Assembly (NCBI RefSeq): GCF_003966565.1 | Contig: NZ_AP018718.1 | Location: 496,001-560,000 of the forward strand | Length of the DNA stretch: 64,000 nucleotides | Source: Sulfuricystis multivorans | Lineage (GTDB): Bacteria > Pseudomonadota > Gammaproteobacteria > Burkholderiales > Rhodocyclaceae | Direction of reading: 5' to 3' | Shown: positions 49,779-62,360 of the stretch, piece after piece | How the letters are laid out: every line of letters begins with the position of its first letter | Position numbering within the stretch: the first letter of the stretch is position 1 | Position numbers and translations under genes: made by a program | The notes under the pieces: model-generated | The model's database searches: none | Told to the model about the DNA's origin: nothing | The model's input: only the letters and a program-made list of their open reading frames with translations

Positions 49779-50660
49779 ATGGGACAAAAAATTCATCCAA
49801 CCGGGTTTCGACTCTCTGTCACGCGCGATTGGTCATCCCGCTGGTTTGCTAATTCAAAAGCATTTCCTGGGATGCTCCGTGAAGACATCGCTGTCCGTGA
49901 CTATATTAGAAAAAAACTAGCACATGCATCCGTAGGGCGGGTGGTCATTGAGCGCCCGGCGAAAAATGCTCGAGTGACCGTGCATAGCGCACGCCCAGGC
50001 GTTGTCATCGGAAAGAAAGGCGAGGACATCGAGTTGCTCAAGCGCGACCTGCAGAATCGGATGGGCGTCCCTGTTCATGTAAGTATCGAAGAGATACGCA
50101 AGCCCGAGATCGATGCCCAACTGATCGCGGATTCCATTTCCCAACAGCTTGAAAAACGTATCATGTTCCGCCGGGCGATGAAGCGAGCGATGCAAAATGC
50201 CATGCGATTAGGAGCTCAGGGTATCAAGATCATGAGCTCCGGTCGATTGAACGGTGCCGAGATCGCCCGCACCGAATGGTATCGTGAAGGCCGTGTGCCG
50301 CTCCATACGTTGCGAGCACAAATCGATTATGGTTTTTCAGAAGCAAAAACCACTTATGGTGTCATCGGCATCAAGGTTTGGGTTTTCAAAGGTGAAACAA
50401 CCGGACGCGAAGAAACGGTCACCCCTCCGGCTCCTCAGGAACGGCAAGATGAGCCTGCAAAGCGACCGAAGCGTTCTGTCAGAGCTTCCTCGAGCGCTGC
50501 TGATGGAGAAACGAAGCCAGCTGCATCGAAGATGCAAAAGAAATCTGAAGCCGCCCAATCGGAAGTCAAGCCTGGTCAGGATTCACCCAAGCCGACGGCC
50601 AAACGAGTCAGGAAGACCGCTGCCGGTCAGCCTGTCGCAGGCAAAGGTGCGAAGGAGTAA
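49779..50660 (+). CDS. rpsC: 30S ribosomal protein S3 with long basic C-terminal extension
   Basis: 293 residues, against 233 in E. coli. Residues 1-210 are ordinary S3: [12 protein letters not shown], the KH GxxG motif [13 protein letters not shown], and the mRNA-helicase arginines [18 protein letters not shown]. The remaining ~80 residues are low-complexity and rich in Lys, Ala, Pro, Ser and Gln (from about [16 protein letters not shown] to [11 protein letters not shown]). The extension lies on the solvent side by homology; function unknown. Confidence 0.96.
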   Translation: MGQKIHPTGFRLSVTRDWSSRWFANSKAFPGMLREDIAVRDYIRKKLAHASVGRVVIERPAKNARVTVHSARPGVVIGKKGEDIELLKRDLQNRMGVPVHVSIEEIRKPEIDAQLIADSISQQLEKRIMFRRAMKRAMQNAMRLGAQGIKIMSSGRLNGAEIARTEWYREGRVPLHTLRAQIDYGFSEAKTTYGVIGIKVWVFKGETTGREETVTPPAPQERQDEPAKRPKRSVRASSSAADGETKPAASKMQKKSEAAQSEVKPGQDSPKPTAKRVRKTAAGQPVAGKGAKE

Positions 50661-50665
50661 CTCAA

Positions 50666-51079
50666 ATGCTGCAACCAGCACGTAGAAAATACCGCAAGGA
50701 ACACAAAGGCCGGAATACTGGCCTGGCTTCACGTGGCGCCAAAGTAAGTTTTGGTGAATATGGTCTGAAAGCCGTTGGCCGTGGCCGACTTACTGCGAGG
50801 CAGATCGAAGCGGCCCGCCGTGCAATGACTCGCCATATCAAGCGGGGTGGGCGGATCTGGATCAGAATCTTTCCTGACAAGCCCATTTCGAAGAAACCAG
50901 CCGAGGTGCGCATGGGTAACGGCAAGGGGAACCCTGAATATTGGGTTGCTGAAATTCAGCCTGGCAAGGTCCTTTACGAAATGGATGGAGTCGACGAGGC
51001 GTTGGCCAGAGAAGCGTTTGCCCTAGCTGCCGCAAAGCTCCCGGTATCTACCACCTTCGTAACACGACACTTGGGATAA
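50666..51079 (+). CDS. rplP: 50S ribosomal protein L16
   Basis: 137 residues, [53 protein letters not shown]. Binds near the A-site tRNA elbow. Five bases after rpsC. Confidence 0.98.
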   Translation: MLQPARRKYRKEHKGRNTGLASRGAKVSFGEYGLKAVGRGRLTARQIEAARRAMTRHIKRGGRIWIRIFPDKPISKKPAEVRMGNGKGNPEYWVAEIQPGKVLYEMDGVDEALAREAFALAAAKLPVSTTFVTRHLG

Positions 51080-51082
51080 GCA

Positions 51083-51277
51083 ATGAAAGCCGGTGAATTG
51101 AGGATGAAGAGCGAAGAAGAACTTCGCAAGGAACTGATCGAGCTTCGGAAAGCGCAATTTTCTCTGCGCATGCAGTTGGCTACTCAGCAGTCCAACAACA
51201 CCGCACAGCTCGGTAAGCTGCGTAAGGATGTTGCACGTATTAAGACGATCCTGTGTGAAAGGGCTGCAGGCAAATGA
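51083..51277 (+). CDS. rpmC: 50S ribosomal protein L29
   Basis: 64 residues, [36 protein letters not shown], a two-helix protein at the tunnel exit. ATGA overlap with rpsQ. Confidence 0.97.
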   Translation: MKAGELRMKSEEELRKELIELRKAQFSLRMQLATQQSNNTAQLGKLRKDVARIKTILCERAAGK

Positions 51278-51543
51278 TCGAAACGAACAAGCCAATGCGT
51301 CGCACGCTGGAAGGCCGGGTTGTAAGCGACAAAATGCAAAAAACCGTGACCGTGCTCATCGAACGGCGCGTTAAACATCCGGTGATAGGCAAGGTGATTA
51401 CCCGTTCGAAGAAGTATCATGCCCATGTCGAGGGATTGACGGTGTCTGCTGGGGATCTGGTACAGATTGAAGAATGTGCGCCAATCTCAAAAACGAAGGC
51501 CTGGCGTGTCAGCAAGGTTATTCAAAGAGCCGCTGAGGTATAG
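51274..51543 (+). CDS. rpsQ: 30S ribosomal protein S17
   Basis: 89 residues; [43 protein letters not shown] is diagnostic. Last gene of the S10 operon; a promoter follows within ten bases of its stop. Confidence 0.97.
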   Translation: MIETNKPMRRTLEGRVVSDKMQKTVTVLIERRVKHPVIGKVITRSKKYHAHVEGLTVSAGDLVQIEECAPISKTKAWRVSKVIQRAAEV

Positions 51544-51552
51544 CGATATTTG

Positions 51553-51580
51553 TTGACACATTGGGAAAGGTAGTTATAAT
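51553..51580 (+). promoter_or_regulatory. spc-operon promoter
   Basis: Consensus TTGACA (51553-51558) and TATAAT (51575-51580) with a 16-nt spacer, ten bases after the rpsQ stop, the same place as the spc promoter of E. coli. Confidence 0.85.
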
Positions 51581-51653
51581 TCCGCTCCTTTCTCGACTCC
51601 CGGGGCGTCTCCCGGTTCTAGTTCCCCAAACTAGCTGCGGGGTCCAAAACTGA

Positions 51654-51674
51654 CTGCACATTGGTTTTGTGCAG
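51654..51674 (+). promoter_or_regulatory. Hairpin in the spc leader
   Basis: CTGCACA (51654-51660) / TGTGCAG (51668-51674), just before the rplN ribosome-binding site. The ~105-nt leader also holds CCCGG and GGGG-rich paired segments. Possible translational control; no match to a known S8 site was recognised. Confidence 0.4.
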
Positions 51675-51692
51675 GAAAAGTTGGAGTACAAC

Positions 51693-52061
51693 ATGATTCA
51701 AATGCAAACCCGGCTGGATGTGGCCGACAATACGGGCGCACGCTCGGTGATGTGTATCAAGGTGATGGGTGGATCAAAGCGCCGTTATGCCGGAATCGGT
51801 GACATCATCAAAGTCAGTGTCAAAGATGCGGCGCCGCGTGGTCGCGTAAAGAAGGGCGAAGTCTATAGTGCTGTGGTCGTCAGGACCGCCAAGGGTGTTC
51901 GGCGTCAGGATGGTTCCTTGATTAGGTTCGACAATAATGCGGCGGTGCTGCTGAATAACAAACTCGAGCCCATCGGGACGCGCATTTTTGGACCTGTCAC
52001 TCGCGAACTTCGTACCGAGCGTTTCATGAAGATTGTTTCGCTTGCCCCGGAAGTCCTGTGA
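51693..52061 (+). CDS. rplN: 50S ribosomal protein L14
   Basis: 122 residues, [40 protein letters not shown] at 51693 with TTGGAG upstream; an in-frame extension upstream is not conserved. First gene of spc. Confidence 0.98.
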   Translation: MIQMQTRLDVADNTGARSVMCIKVMGGSKRRYAGIGDIIKVSVKDAAPRGRVKKGEVYSAVVVRTAKGVRRQDGSLIRFDNNAAVLLNNKLEPIGTRIFGPVTRELRTERFMKIVSLAPEVL

Positions 52062-52090
52062 TCTGGCTTTGGGGATGGGAGCGTAAAAAT

Positions 52091-52408
52091 ATGGAAAAGA
52101 TTCGTAAAGGCGATGAGGTGATCGTCATCGCGGGACGAGATAAAGGCAAGAGAGGTACTGTTTTGCGGTGCGTCACAGAGGATCGCCTGATCGTTGGTGG
52201 CGTCAATCGTGTCAAGAAGCACTTGCGTCCAAATCCGATGAAAGGTCAGGTGGGCGGTATCGTTGAAAAAGAAATGCCCATCCATGTATCGAATGTGGCT
52301 TTGTTCAATCCGGCCACACAGAAAGCCGATCGAGTGGGTTTCAAGGTGCTGGAAGACGGTGCCAAGGTAAGGATATTCAAATCTACCGGCGAATTAGTAA
52401 AGGCGTAA
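52091..52408 (+). CDS. rplX: 50S ribosomal protein L24
   Basis: 105 residues, [27 protein letters not shown] (KOW motif), early 50S assembly initiator. The start at 52091 fits the family; the longer frame adds an unconserved [11 protein letters not shown]. Confidence 0.97.
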   Translation: MEKIRKGDEVIVIAGRDKGKRGTVLRCVTEDRLIVGGVNRVKKHLRPNPMKGQVGGIVEKEMPIHVSNVALFNPATQKADRVGFKVLEDGAKVRIFKSTGELVKA

Positions 52409-52418
52409 GGAAGAACCT

Positions 52419-52961
52419 ATGGCGCGCTTGCAAGAATTCTATCGAAAAGAAGTCGTTCCGCAGCTCAGGGAGCAGTTTAAATACGCCTCAATGATGGAGG
52501 TGCCACGGATAACCAAGATAACGCTGAACATGGGTGTCGGCGAGGCTGTGGCTGATAAAAAGGTTCTCGAAAACGCGGTGGCCGACATGACGAAGATCGC
52601 GGGACAAAAGCCAGTGGTAACCAAAGCGAGGAAGGCGATTGCCGGATTCAAGATTCGTGAGGGTTATCCGATCGGCTGCATGGTGACGCTGCGACGGGCC
52701 CGAATGTATGAGTTTCTCGACAGACTCATCAATATTGCCATCCCGAGAATCCGCGACTTTCGCGGAGTTCCCGGCAATAAGGGTTTCGATGGAAGAGGCA
52801 ATTACAACATTGGCGTCAGAGAACAGATCATTTTCCCGGAAATCGAATATGACAAGATCGATGCGCTGCGGGGGATGAATATCAGCATTACCACGACAGC
52901 CAAATCCGATGCGGAGGCAAAGGCTTTGCTTTCGGCATTCAAATTCCCGTTCAAGAATTGA
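52419..52961 (+). CDS. rplE: 50S ribosomal protein L5
   Basis: 180 residues. [18 protein letters not shown] and [31 protein letters not shown]; binds 5S rRNA. Confidence 0.98.
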   Translation: MARLQEFYRKEVVPQLREQFKYASMMEVPRITKITLNMGVGEAVADKKVLENAVADMTKIAGQKPVVTKARKAIAGFKIREGYPIGCMVTLRRARMYEFLDRLINIAIPRIRDFRGVPGNKGFDGRGNYNIGVREQIIFPEIEYDKIDALRGMNISITTTAKSDAEAKALLSAFKFPFKN

Positions 52962-52968
52962 GTGACTC

Positions 52969-53274
52969 ATGGCGAAACTTGCACTAAAAAATCGTGAAGC
53001 GAAGCGGGCCCAGCTGGTGGACAAATATGCGGCCAAGCGTGCTGAATTGAAGGCGATCATCAGTGATGCCAAGCTTAGTGACGAAGAGCGTATGCAGGCT
53101 CGGCTGAAGCTTCAGTCGTTGCCCCGTAATTCGAGTCCGGTAAGGCAGCGTAATCGCTGTGTGCTGACCGGGCGTCCCCGTGGCGTGTTTAGAAAGTTCG
53201 GTTTGTGTCGCAATAAACTCCGGGATATCGCCATGCGGGGGGAGGTGCCGGGTATGATCAAGGCGAGTTGGTGA
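52969..53274 (+). CDS. rpsN: 30S ribosomal protein S14 (zinc-free long form)
   Basis: 101 residues, [69 protein letters not shown]. Only two cysteines, so no zinc ribbon. Confidence 0.98.
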   Translation: MAKLALKNREAKRAQLVDKYAAKRAELKAIISDAKLSDEERMQARLKLQSLPRNSSPVRQRNRCVLTGRPRGVFRKFGLCRNKLRDIAMRGEVPGMIKASW

Positions 53275-53284
53275 GGAGTCGATT

Positions 53285-53680
53285 ATGAGCATGACTGATC
53301 CGATCGCCGATATGCTGACGCGTATTCGGAATGGACAGATGGCTGAAAAACTTTCTGTCACGATGCCCTCTTCGAAAATCAAGGAAGCAATTGCCAGGGT
53401 GCTTCTCGATGAGGGTTATATCGAAGAATTTGCCGTCCGAAAGGATGGCGTCAAATCAGAGTTGGACATCAAGTTGAAGTACTACGCTGGCCGACCTGTT
53501 ATCGAGCGATTGGAACGTGTCTCACGCCCGGGCCTGCGCGTGTATCGTGGCAAACAGGATCTGCCCAAGGTGATGAATGGATTGGGAATTGCCATCGTCT
53601 CTACACCCAAGGGCGTGATGACAGATCGCAAAGCGCGCAGCGTCAATGTCGGCGGCGAAGTGCTTTGCATCGTGGCGTAA
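53285..53680 (+). CDS. rpsH: 30S ribosomal protein S8
   Basis: 131 residues, [22 protein letters not shown] and C-terminal [22 protein letters not shown]. In E. coli it represses spc through rplE mRNA. Confidence 0.98.
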   Translation: MSMTDPIADMLTRIRNGQMAEKLSVTMPSSKIKEAIARVLLDEGYIEEFAVRKDGVKSELDIKLKYYAGRPVIERLERVSRPGLRVYRGKQDLPKVMNGLGIAIVSTPKGVMTDRKARSVNVGGEVLCIVA

Positions 53681-53690
53681 GGAGTAGTGT

Positions 53691-54224
53691 ATGTCTCGTG
53701 TCGCCAAAAATCCGGTAACTCTCCCCAAGGGCGTAGAAGTGCTTTTGTCGGGAGATCAGATTACAGTCAAAGGACCGCTGGGCTCGCTATCCCATTTTGT
53801 ATTGCCTTCCGTCGAGGTGAAGTTGGAAGATGGCAGTCTCAAGTGTTCTGCGCTGAAAGACAAACCCGATGCATCTGCGATGTCGGGAACGATGCGTGCT
53901 CTATTGAACAATATGGTGATTGGTGTCACCAAGGGGTTCGAGAAGAAGCTGACCATGGTCGGTGTGGGTTACAAGGCACAAGCGCAAGGTAACAAGCTCA
54001 ATCTTTCTTTGGGCTTCTCCCATCCAGTTCTGCATGAGATGCCGAATGGTATCAAGGTCGAAACGCCGACCCAAACCGAAATCATCATAAAAGGAATCGA
54101 CAAGCAGTTGGTTGGACAAGTGGCTGCTGAATTGCGCGCCTACCGCTCACCCGAACCTTACAAGGGTAAGGGCATCCGTTATGCGGATGAGGTTGTGACC
54201 ATCAAGGAGACCAAGAAGAAGTGA
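53691..54224 (+). CDS. rplF: 50S ribosomal protein L6
   Basis: 177 residues, [19 protein letters not shown] and the C-terminal [14 protein letters not shown] motif; near the sarcin-ricin loop. Confidence 0.98.
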   Translation: MSRVAKNPVTLPKGVEVLLSGDQITVKGPLGSLSHFVLPSVEVKLEDGSLKCSALKDKPDASAMSGTMRALLNNMVIGVTKGFEKKLTMVGVGYKAQAQGNKLNLSLGFSHPVLHEMPNGIKVETPTQTEIIIKGIDKQLVGQVAAELRAYRSPEPYKGKGIRYADEVVTIKETKKK

Positions 54225-54255
54225 TTCTTCTGGTCGCAGATATTAAGGACTTTTC

Positions 54256-54609
54256 ATGAACAAGAAAGAATCTCGCCTGCGCAGGGCGCGCAAAACCCGC
54301 GCCAAGATTGCGGAGTTGAAGATTGCGCGTTTATGCGTCCACCGCTCCAATTGCCATATTTATGCCCAGGTTTATTCTGGGAGCGGCAATCAGGTTCTCG
54401 CTGCGGCATCGTCCTTGGAGCCCGAAATGCGTGCGGCAATACCCAATGGCGGTAATGTCGAAGCGGCAAAAGCAGTGGGCAAACTGATTGCCGAGCGCGC
54501 CTTGGCCAAGGGTGTCCAAGAGGTGGCATTTGATCGTTCTGGATTCAAATATCATGGGCGCGTCAAGGCACTGGCTGAGGCTGCGCGTGAAAGCGGACTC
54601 AAGTTCTAA
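54256..54609 (+). CDS. rplR: 50S ribosomal protein L18
   Basis: 117 residues, [18 protein letters not shown] with [15 protein letters not shown] and [23 protein letters not shown]; 5S rRNA binder. Confidence 0.98.
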   Translation: MNKKESRLRRARKTRAKIAELKIARLCVHRSNCHIYAQVYSGSGNQVLAAASSLEPEMRAAIPNGGNVEAAKAVGKLIAERALAKGVQEVAFDRSGFKYHGRVKALAEAARESGLKF

Positions 54610-54630
54610 TGTCGGTTGAAAGAGCGAAAA

Positions 54631-55161
54631 ATGGCAAAACCGCAGAGTAAAAAACAGCAGCAGGCTAGCGAAGAGAGAGATGATGGCTTGCGCGAGAAAA
54701 TGGTATCGATCAATCGTGTCACGAAAGTCGTCAAAGGTGGACGAATTCTTGGCTTCGCTGCACTGACGGTGGTTGGCGATGGTGATGGCGGGATTGGGAT
54801 GGGGAAAGGTAAAGCACGTGAGGTCCCCGTCGCCGTACAAAAGGCAATGGATGAGGCCCGTCGTAAGCTAGCCAAGATCAGTCTCAATCGGGGAACACTT
54901 CATCACCCAGTGATAGGCAAGCACGGCGCAACTACTGTGCTGATGTCACCCGCTGCTCCTGGCACGGGCGTTATTGCTGGCGGGCCGATGCGCGCAGTGT
55001 TTGAGGTAATGGGTGTGACGGATGTCGTGGCAAAGGCGATTGGATCGACCAATCCGTATAACCTCGTGCGCGCCACGATCAAGGGGCTGGTGGCTATGAA
55101 TTCTCCCGCAGAGATTGCCGCAAAGCGCGGTAAATCGGTTCAGGAAATCCTGGAGGCCTGA
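54631..55161 (+). CDS. rpsE: 30S ribosomal protein S5
   Basis: 176 residues. [21 protein letters not shown] and [18 protein letters not shown] are conserved. ATG at 54631 is chosen (MAKPQSKK); an upstream in-frame ATG adds MKERK and overlaps the ribosome-binding site. Confidence 0.97.
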   Translation: MAKPQSKKQQQASEERDDGLREKMVSINRVTKVVKGGRILGFAALTVVGDGDGGIGMGKGKAREVPVAVQKAMDEARRKLAKISLNRGTLHHPVIGKHGATTVLMSPAAPGTGVIAGGPMRAVFEVMGVTDVVAKAIGSTNPYNLVRATIKGLVAMNSPAEIAAKRGKSVQEILEA

Positions 55162-55163
55162 CC

Positions 55164-55346
55164 ATGAGCGAAAAGACGATCAGGGTCAAGCTGATTAGAA
55201 GCTTGATCGGAACAAAGCAAGATCACCGTGCAACGGTGCGCGGGCTTGGTCTCAGTCGCCTCAATCAAATCAGGGAGCTTCAAAACACCCCCGCAATTCG
55301 AGGGATGCTCAAGAAAGTCGCCTATTTGGTCAAGTGTGAAGGATAA
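55164..55346 (+). CDS. rpmD: 50S ribosomal protein L30
   Basis: 60 residues, [31 protein letters not shown]. Two bases after rpsE. Confidence 0.97.
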   Translation: MSEKTIRVKLIRSLIGTKQDHRATVRGLGLSRLNQIRELQNTPAIRGMLKKVAYLVKCEG

Positions 55347-55350
55347 TCGG

Positions 55351-55797
55351 ATGCGTCTCAACAACCTGAAACCGGCCGAAGGGGCCAAGCATACGGGCAA
55401 ACGGGTTGGCCGTGGAATCGGTAGCGGTCTTGGTAAAACTGCAGGTCGCGGACACAAAGGCCAGAAATCTCGTGCAGGCGGATTTCACAAAGTTGGCTTC
55501 GAAGGCGGTCAAATGCCGCTCCAGCGACGTTTGCCGAAGCGTGGTTTTAAATCCCTCACTGCGGGAAAACATGCCGAGATTCGTTTGTCCGAGCTTGAGC
55601 GGCTTCCGGTAGAGGAAGTCGATTTGTTGACACTGATGCAAGCTGGGATCATTCCTTACGGCAGTCTTTCAGCGAAAGTGATTCTTTCCGGGGAACTGAC
55701 TCGCAAGGTAAATCTGAAAGGTGTTGGAGCTACCAGGGGCGCGCGTGCGGCAATTGAGGCGGTTGGTGGAAGTGTTATAGACATCGCAGCTGCCTGA
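55351..55797 (+). CDS. rplO: 50S ribosomal protein L15
   Basis: 148 residues, [44 protein letters not shown]. Start fixed by the family N-terminus; the longer frame through rpmD is not used. Confidence 0.97.
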   Translation: MRLNNLKPAEGAKHTGKRVGRGIGSGLGKTAGRGHKGQKSRAGGFHKVGFEGGQMPLQRRLPKRGFKSLTAGKHAEIRLSELERLPVEEVDLLTLMQAGIIPYGSLSAKVILSGELTRKVNLKGVGATRGARAAIEAVGGSVIDIAAA

Positions 55798-55828
55798 AAG
55801 TTCGAACAAAAAGGCGAGGATTTAGTTA

Positions 55829-57166
55829 GTGGCCACATCCAGCAGCAATCAAGCCGTCGTGCTCGGCAAATCCGGGAAATACGGCGACCTGTGGCGCAGG
55901 CTGTGGTTTTTGCTGGGCGCACTCGTCGTGTATAGGATCGGTGCGCATATCCCGGTTCCTGGAATAGATCCGGTTAGGTTGGCGGATCTGTTCAATTCCC
56001 AGCAAGGCGGGATTCTCGGCGTTTTCAACCTTTTTTCAGGTGGGGCTCTTTCCAGGTTCACGATTTTCGCGCTGGGGATCATGCCTTATATTTCGTCATC
56101 CATCATCATGCAGCTGATGACGATCGCCATTCCTTCACTCGAACAATTGAAGAAGGAAGGCGAGGCGGGCCGCCGTAAGATCACCCAATACACCCGTTAT
56201 GGTACGGTAGCACTCGCGCTGTTCCAAGGCATCGGCATTGCGATTGCTTTGGAGTCGCAACAAGGTCTGGTGCTTGAGCCAGGTCTGATGTTTCGTCTGA
56301 CTACGGTTATGACCCTGGTCACTGGTACCATGTTCCTTATGTGGCTTGGAGAGCAGATCACCGAACGTGGCTTGGGGAACGGCATCTCGATCATCATTTT
56401 CGCCGGTATCGCTGCCGGTCTGCCAAATGCGCTGGGTGGATTGTTCGAGCTGGTACGTACGGGTGCCATGCATCCCCTTACAGCCATCGTCATCTGCATT
56501 CTGGTGGTGGTAGTTACTGGTTTTGTCGTCTTCGTCGAGCGCGGTCAGCGTAAGATCCTGGTCAATTATGCAAAACGCCAGGTGGGCAACAAGATCTATG
56601 GCGGACAAAGTTCTCACTTGCCTCTCAAACTGAACATGTCAGGCGTCATCCCGCCTATCTTTGCTTCCTCGATCATCTTGTTTCCTGCTACGGCCGCGGG
56701 TTGGTTTGGTACCAGCGAAGGCATGACCTGGTTGAAAGACATTGCTGCGACACTGTCGCCTGGGCAGCCGATCTATGTTCTTCTCTATGCAGCGGCCATC
56801 GTGTTTTTCTGCTTTTTCTATACCGCCTTGGTATTCAACTCGAAGGAAACTGCTGAAAACCTCAAGAAGAGTGGTGCGTTCGTACCGGGGTATCGACCCG
56901 GAGAGCAGACAGCCAGATACATCGACAAGATCCTGGTGCGTTTGACCCTTATTGGGTCGGCTTATGTGACCTTAGTCTGTTTGTTGCCGGAATTCCTGAT
57001 TCTCAAGTGGAACGTGCCGTTCTATTTCGGCGGGACCTCATTGTTGATCATCGTTGTAGTGACGATGGATTTCATGGCTCAAGTTCAGGCCTATCTGATG
57101 TCCCATCAGTACGAAAGTTTGTTAAAGAAAGCCAACTTCAAGGGAACGGGTTTGCCGGTACGTTGA
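55829..57166 (+). CDS. secY: Preprotein translocase subunit SecY
   Basis: 445 residues, ten predicted membrane helices, the protein-conducting channel with SecE and Sec[28 protein letters not shown] (plug/TM2 region) and [13 protein letters not shown] are conserved. Start is GTG at 55829 after AAGGCGAGGA. Confidence 0.98.
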   Translation: MATSSSNQAVVLGKSGKYGDLWRRLWFLLGALVVYRIGAHIPVPGIDPVRLADLFNSQQGGILGVFNLFSGGALSRFTIFALGIMPYISSSIIMQLMTIAIPSLEQLKKEGEAGRRKITQYTRYGTVALALFQGIGIAIALESQQGLVLEPGLMFRLTTVMTLVTGTMFLMWLGEQITERGLGNGISIIIFAGIAAGLPNALGGLFELVRTGAMHPLTAIVICILVVVVTGFVVFVERGQRKILVNYAKRQVGNKIYGGQSSHLPLKLNMSGVIPPIFASSIILFPATAAGWFGTSEGMTWLKDIAATLSPGQPIYVLLYAAAIVFFCFFYTALVFNSKETAENLKKSGAFVPGYRPGEQTARYIDKILVRLTLIGSAYVTLVCLLPEFLILKWNVPFYFGGTSLLIIVVVTMDFMAQVQAYLMSHQYESLLKKANFKGTGLPVR

Positions 57167-57188
57167 GTAAGGTGAGATTTCTGGAGCA

Positions 57189-57407
57189 ATGGCAAAGGAA
57201 GACGTTATCGAAATGCAGGGTGAGGTTCTTGAGAACCTGCCGAACGCGACGTTTCGCGTCAAGCTGGAGAATGGGCATATTGTCCTGGGGCACATCTCCG
57301 GAAAGATGCGCATGCATTACATCCGCATTCTTCCGGGTGATAAGGTGACGGTGCAGTTGACCCCTTACGATTTCAACAAGGCGCGTATCGTATTCAGGGC
57401 TAAGTGA
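57189..57407 (+). CDS. infA: Translation initiation factor IF-1
   Basis: 72 residues, [53 protein letters not shown], an OB-fold blocking the A site during initiation. Between secY and rpmJ, as is common in betaproteobacteria. Confidence 0.98.
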   Translation: MAKEDVIEMQGEVLENLPNATFRVKLENGHIVLGHISGKMRMHYIRILPGDKVTVQLTPYDFNKARIVFRAK

Positions 57408-57432
57408 AATTTTAGAATTTCTGGAGAATGAA

Positions 57433-57546
57433 ATGAGAGTTCAAGCATCCGTCAAGCGTATCTGTCGTAAGTGCAAAATCATTCGCCGTCATAACGTGGT
57501 GCGCGTCATTTGTACTGATCCGCGCCACAAGCAGCGCCAAGGTTGA
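57433..57546 (+). CDS. rpmJ: 50S ribosomal protein L36 (zinc form)
   Basis: 37 residues, [20 protein letters not shown] then [17 protein letters not shown]. Cys11, Cys14, Cys27 and His32 form the zinc site, so this is the zinc-containing paralogue. GGAG lies seven bases before the ATG. Confidence 0.97.
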   Translation: MRVQASVKRICRKCKIIRRHNVVRVICTDPRHKQRQG

Positions 57547-57632
57547 ACAGCTGTTGCGATCTCCGTATAATTACCGGTTCCCATTCAGTTCCGGTATTAG
57601 TCAATCTGAGACTCTGACAAGGTAATAAGCGT

Positions 57633-57998
57633 ATGGCCCGTATTGCAGGCGTAAATATTCCAAACCACCAGCACACCGAGATTGCGTTGACCGCGATCTA
57701 TGGCATCGGGCGTGCTCGGGCACAAAAGATTTGCGATGCGGCCGGGGTGGCCCGGAGCACGAAGATCAAGGATCTGACCGAAACCGAGATGGACCGGCTG
57801 CGCGAACAGGTTGCTAAATTCACCGTCGAAGGCGACCTGCGGCGTGAAGTGACGATGAACATCAAGCGGTTGATGGATCTCGGTTGTTATCGAGGGATTC
57901 GTCATCGGCGTGGATTGCCTGTGCGCGGCCAACGGACGCGCACCAATGCGCGTACGCGCAAAGGCCCGCGCAAATCGGTTGCTGGTAGCAAGAAATAA
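57633..57998 (+). CDS. rpsM: 30S ribosomal protein S13
   Basis: 121 residues, [30 protein letters not shown] and C-terminal [22 protein letters not shown]. First gene of the alpha operon. Confidence 0.98.
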   Translation: MARIAGVNIPNHQHTEIALTAIYGIGRARAQKICDAAGVARSTKIKDLTETEMDRLREQVAKFTVEGDLRREVTMNIKRLMDLGCYRGIRHRRGLPVRGQRTRTNARTRKGPRKSVAGSKK

Positions 57999-58017
57999 AT
58001 AAAGCAGGATAATCCTC

Positions 58018-58407
58018 ATGGCCAAACCTACGATCAAAGCACGCAAGAAGGTAAAGAAAAACGTCGCCGATGGAATCGCGCACGTTCATGCTTCCTTCAA
58101 CAATACGATCATCACTATTACTGACCGTCAGGGCAATGCATTGTCCTGGGCGACTTCCGGTGGGGCGGGATTCAAGGGTTCGCGTAAATCGACACCATTT
58201 GCTGCTCAGGTTGCTGCCGAAGCGGCTGGAAAGGCGGCGCAGGAATGTGGTATCAAGAATCTCGAAGTTCGCATCAAAGGCCCTGGTCCCGGTCGCGAGT
58301 CTGCAGTACGTGCTTTGAATGCTCTCGGCATCAAAATCAATAGCATTACAGATATCACGCCGATTCCGCACAATGGTTGTCGGCCGCCCAAGCGGCGCCG
58401 CATCTAA
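58018..58407 (+). CDS. rpsK: 30S ribosomal protein S11
   Basis: 129 residues. [46 protein letters not shown] and [10 protein letters not shown] are diagnostic; forms the platform near the mRNA exit. Confidence 0.98.
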   Translation: MAKPTIKARKKVKKNVADGIAHVHASFNNTIITITDRQGNALSWATSGGAGFKGSRKSTPFAAQVAAEAAGKAAQECGIKNLEVRIKGPGPGRESAVRALNALGIKINSITDITPIPHNGCRPPKRRRI

Positions 58408-58440
58408 GCCTGGAAGACGCAATCAAGGAGATACAGCGAA

Positions 58441-59070
58441 GTGGCCCGCAATCTTGATCCAAAATGCCGTCAATGCCGTCGAGAAGGAGAAAAACTCTTC
58501 CTCAAGGGCGAAAAGTGTTTCACTGACAAATGCTCGATCGAGCGGCGTTCCTACGCGCCCGGTCAGCATGGTCAAAAGTCTGGACAGCGTCTCTCTGGCT
58601 ATGGCCAGCAGCTGCGCGAAAAGCAAAAGATTCGTCGCATCTATGGAGTGCTCGAGCGGCAGTTCCGCAAGACCTTTGCCGAGGCCGATCGTCGCAAGGG
58701 GCAGACGGGCGAAAACCTGCTGCAGCTACTCGAAGGGCGTCTCGACTCGGTGGCCTATCGGATGGGGTTTGGTATTTCCCGTGCCGAAGCGAGACAGATC
58801 GTGCGTCATAATGGCATTCTGGTCAATGGCAAACGGGTCAATATCCCTTCTTACAATCTGAGGCCCGGTGACGTGGTCCAGCTGACCGATGCCGCGCGCG
58901 CACATCTGCGTATCAAGGCCGCGCTTGAAGCGGCGGAGTCGCGAGGCTTTCCCCAGTGGGTCGAAGTCGATGTCAAGGCTGGAAAAGGCGTGTTCAAGGC
59001 ATATCCTGCACGCGAAGACCTTTCGCCTTCGCTCAAGGAAGGTCTTGTCGTCGAACTGTACTCGCGCTAA
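58441..59070 (+). CDS. rpsD: 30S ribosomal protein S4
   Basis: 209 residues with a GTG start. Zinc-type cysteines [14 protein letters not shown] are followed by the S4 RNA-binding domain ([38 protein letters not shown]). In E. coli it represses the alpha operon. Confidence 0.97.
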   Translation: MARNLDPKCRQCRREGEKLFLKGEKCFTDKCSIERRSYAPGQHGQKSGQRLSGYGQQLREKQKIRRIYGVLERQFRKTFAEADRRKGQTGENLLQLLEGRLDSVAYRMGFGISRAEARQIVRHNGILVNGKRVNIPSYNLRPGDVVQLTDAARAHLRIKAALEAAESRGFPQWVEVDVKAGKGVFKAYPAREDLSPSLKEGLVVELYSR

Positions 59071-59133
59071 ACCTATCCCCGCATGCGCCCGAGGTCCTGC
59101 CTTGGGCGCATTGATTTCTTTTGAGGAACGAAG

Positions 59134-60123
59134 ATGCAATTTCAAGCGCTATTGAAGCCCCGCATCATCGATGTTCAGGCCTTGTCCCCCGTTCATGCTC
59201 GTGTCGTTATGGAGCCTTTCGAGCGGGGCTTCGGTCATACCTTGGGAAATGCCTTGCGCCGCATCCTGCTTTCATCGATGCCAGGGGCAGCGCCTACCGA
59301 AATCTCTATCGATGGCGTGTTGCACGAATATTCGACTCTGGAGGGCGTGCGCGAGGATGTCGTCGATATCATGCTCAACCTGAAGGGCGTGGTGATGCGT
59401 CTGCACAATCGCGGTGAGGCCATGCTGACCCTCGCCAAGCAAAGCGATGGCAATGAGACAGTCGTCACAGCTGCGGACATCGAGGCTCATCACGATATAG
59501 AAATCATCAATCCAGATCACGTGATCGCCCATCTTGCTCCTGGCGGCAAGTTGAACATGCAGATCAAGGTCGAAGCCGGCCGCGGTTATGTTCCCGCAAA
59601 CGCGCGTGTCGCCAGCAAGGAGAACAAGACGATCGGCCGTATCCTCATGGATGCCTCGTTTAGCCCCGTACGCCGCGTCAGCTACCAAGTCGAAGCAGCA
59701 CGTGTCGAACAGCGTACCGACTTGGACAAGCTGGTGATCGATATCGAGACCAATGGCGCGATCGATCCCGAGGAAGCGATTCGTCATGCCGCTGGAATCC
59801 TGCTGGATCAACTTTCGGTATTCGCAGACCTGGAAGGGACCCCGGTTTCCATCGAGGCGCCGAAGCAATCCGCCGTCGATCCGATCCTGCTGCAACCCGT
59901 AGACGATCTGGAATTGACGGTACGATCGGCAAACTGCCTGAAGGCGGAAAATATTTACTACATCGGCGACCTGATCCAGCGTACCGAAACGGAGCTTCTG
60001 AAGACCCCCAATCTGGGTCGCAAATCACTCAACGAAATCAAGGAGGTTCTCGCTTCGCGTGGCCTGTCTTTGGGCATGAAGCTCGAAAATTGGCCGCCCC
60101 CCGGACTAGCGAAGATGGGTTGA
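59134..60123 (+). CDS. rpoA: RNA polymerase alpha subunit
   Basis: 329 residues. The N-terminal assembly domain ([25 protein letters not shown]) joins by a linker to the C-terminal DNA/activator-binding domain ([56 protein letters not shown]). Confidence 0.99.
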   Translation: MQFQALLKPRIIDVQALSPVHARVVMEPFERGFGHTLGNALRRILLSSMPGAAPTEISIDGVLHEYSTLEGVREDVVDIMLNLKGVVMRLHNRGEAMLTLAKQSDGNETVVTAADIEAHHDIEIINPDHVIAHLAPGGKLNMQIKVEAGRGYVPANARVASKENKTIGRILMDASFSPVRRVSYQVEAARVEQRTDLDKLVIDIETNGAIDPEEAIRHAAGILLDQLSVFADLEGTPVSIEAPKQSAVDPILLQPVDDLELTVRSANCLKAENIYYIGDLIQRTETELLKTPNLGRKSLNEIKEVLASRGLSLGMKLENWPPPGLAKMG

Positions 60124-60203
60124 TTTACTCGCGACAACAAGCAACCGGCCGCTAGCCGATTCAATGACCAGCGGCGGCCGCATAAAAGTGAAAGGAAAAA
60201 AAT

Positions 60204-60599
60204 ATGCGTCACGGCAATGGCTTGCGGAAACTGAACCGCACCTCTTCGCATCGACAGGCGATGCTGCGCAACATGGCGGTGGCTTTGTTGCAACACGAGG
60301 CGATCAAGACCACTCTTCCCAAAGCGAAGGAATTGCGTCGCGTGGTCGAACCGCTCATTACGCTTGGCAAAAAGCCATCGCTCGCCAACCGTCGGCTGGC
60401 CTTCGATCGCTTGCGCGATCGTCAGATCGTCGTCAAACTTTTCGATGAACTCGGCCCTCGTTATGCGAATCGCAATGGTGGCTATCTACGCATCTTGAAG
60501 ATGGGTTTTCGTGTCGGCGACAATGCGCCGATGGCCTATGTCGAACTGCTCGATCGCCCTGAACAGCCTGGCGAAGAAGTGCAAACCGTCGAGGAATGA
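60204..60599 (+). CDS. rplQ: 50S ribosomal protein L17
   Basis: 131 residues, [46 protein letters not shown]. End of the ribosomal superoperon; a strong terminator follows. Confidence 0.98.
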   Translation: MRHGNGLRKLNRTSSHRQAMLRNMAVALLQHEAIKTTLPKAKELRRVVEPLITLGKKPSLANRRLAFDRLRDRQIVVKLFDELGPRYANRNGGYLRILKMGFRVGDNAPMAYVELLDRPEQPGEEVQTVEE

Positions 60600-60654
60600 G
60601 GTCGTCATAGCGCTCGTACTTCAAGCGCGGCAGATCGTCCAGACTATGCTGAAT

Positions 60655-60680
60655 GAAGCCCCCTGCCGGGGGCTTCGCTT
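60655..60680 (+). terminator. Rho-independent terminator after rplQ
   Basis: GAAGCCCCC (60655-60663), loop TGCC, GGGGGCTTC (60668-60676), then GCTTTG. Placed between convergent rplQ and the Smr gene, it may work both ways. Confidence 0.8.
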
Positions 60681-60704
60681 TGTCTGCAGCGCGCTCTCGT
60701 TTTC

Positions 60705-62343
<1,639 letters not shown>

Positions 62344-62360
62344 TCAGATCGGAAAACGTC

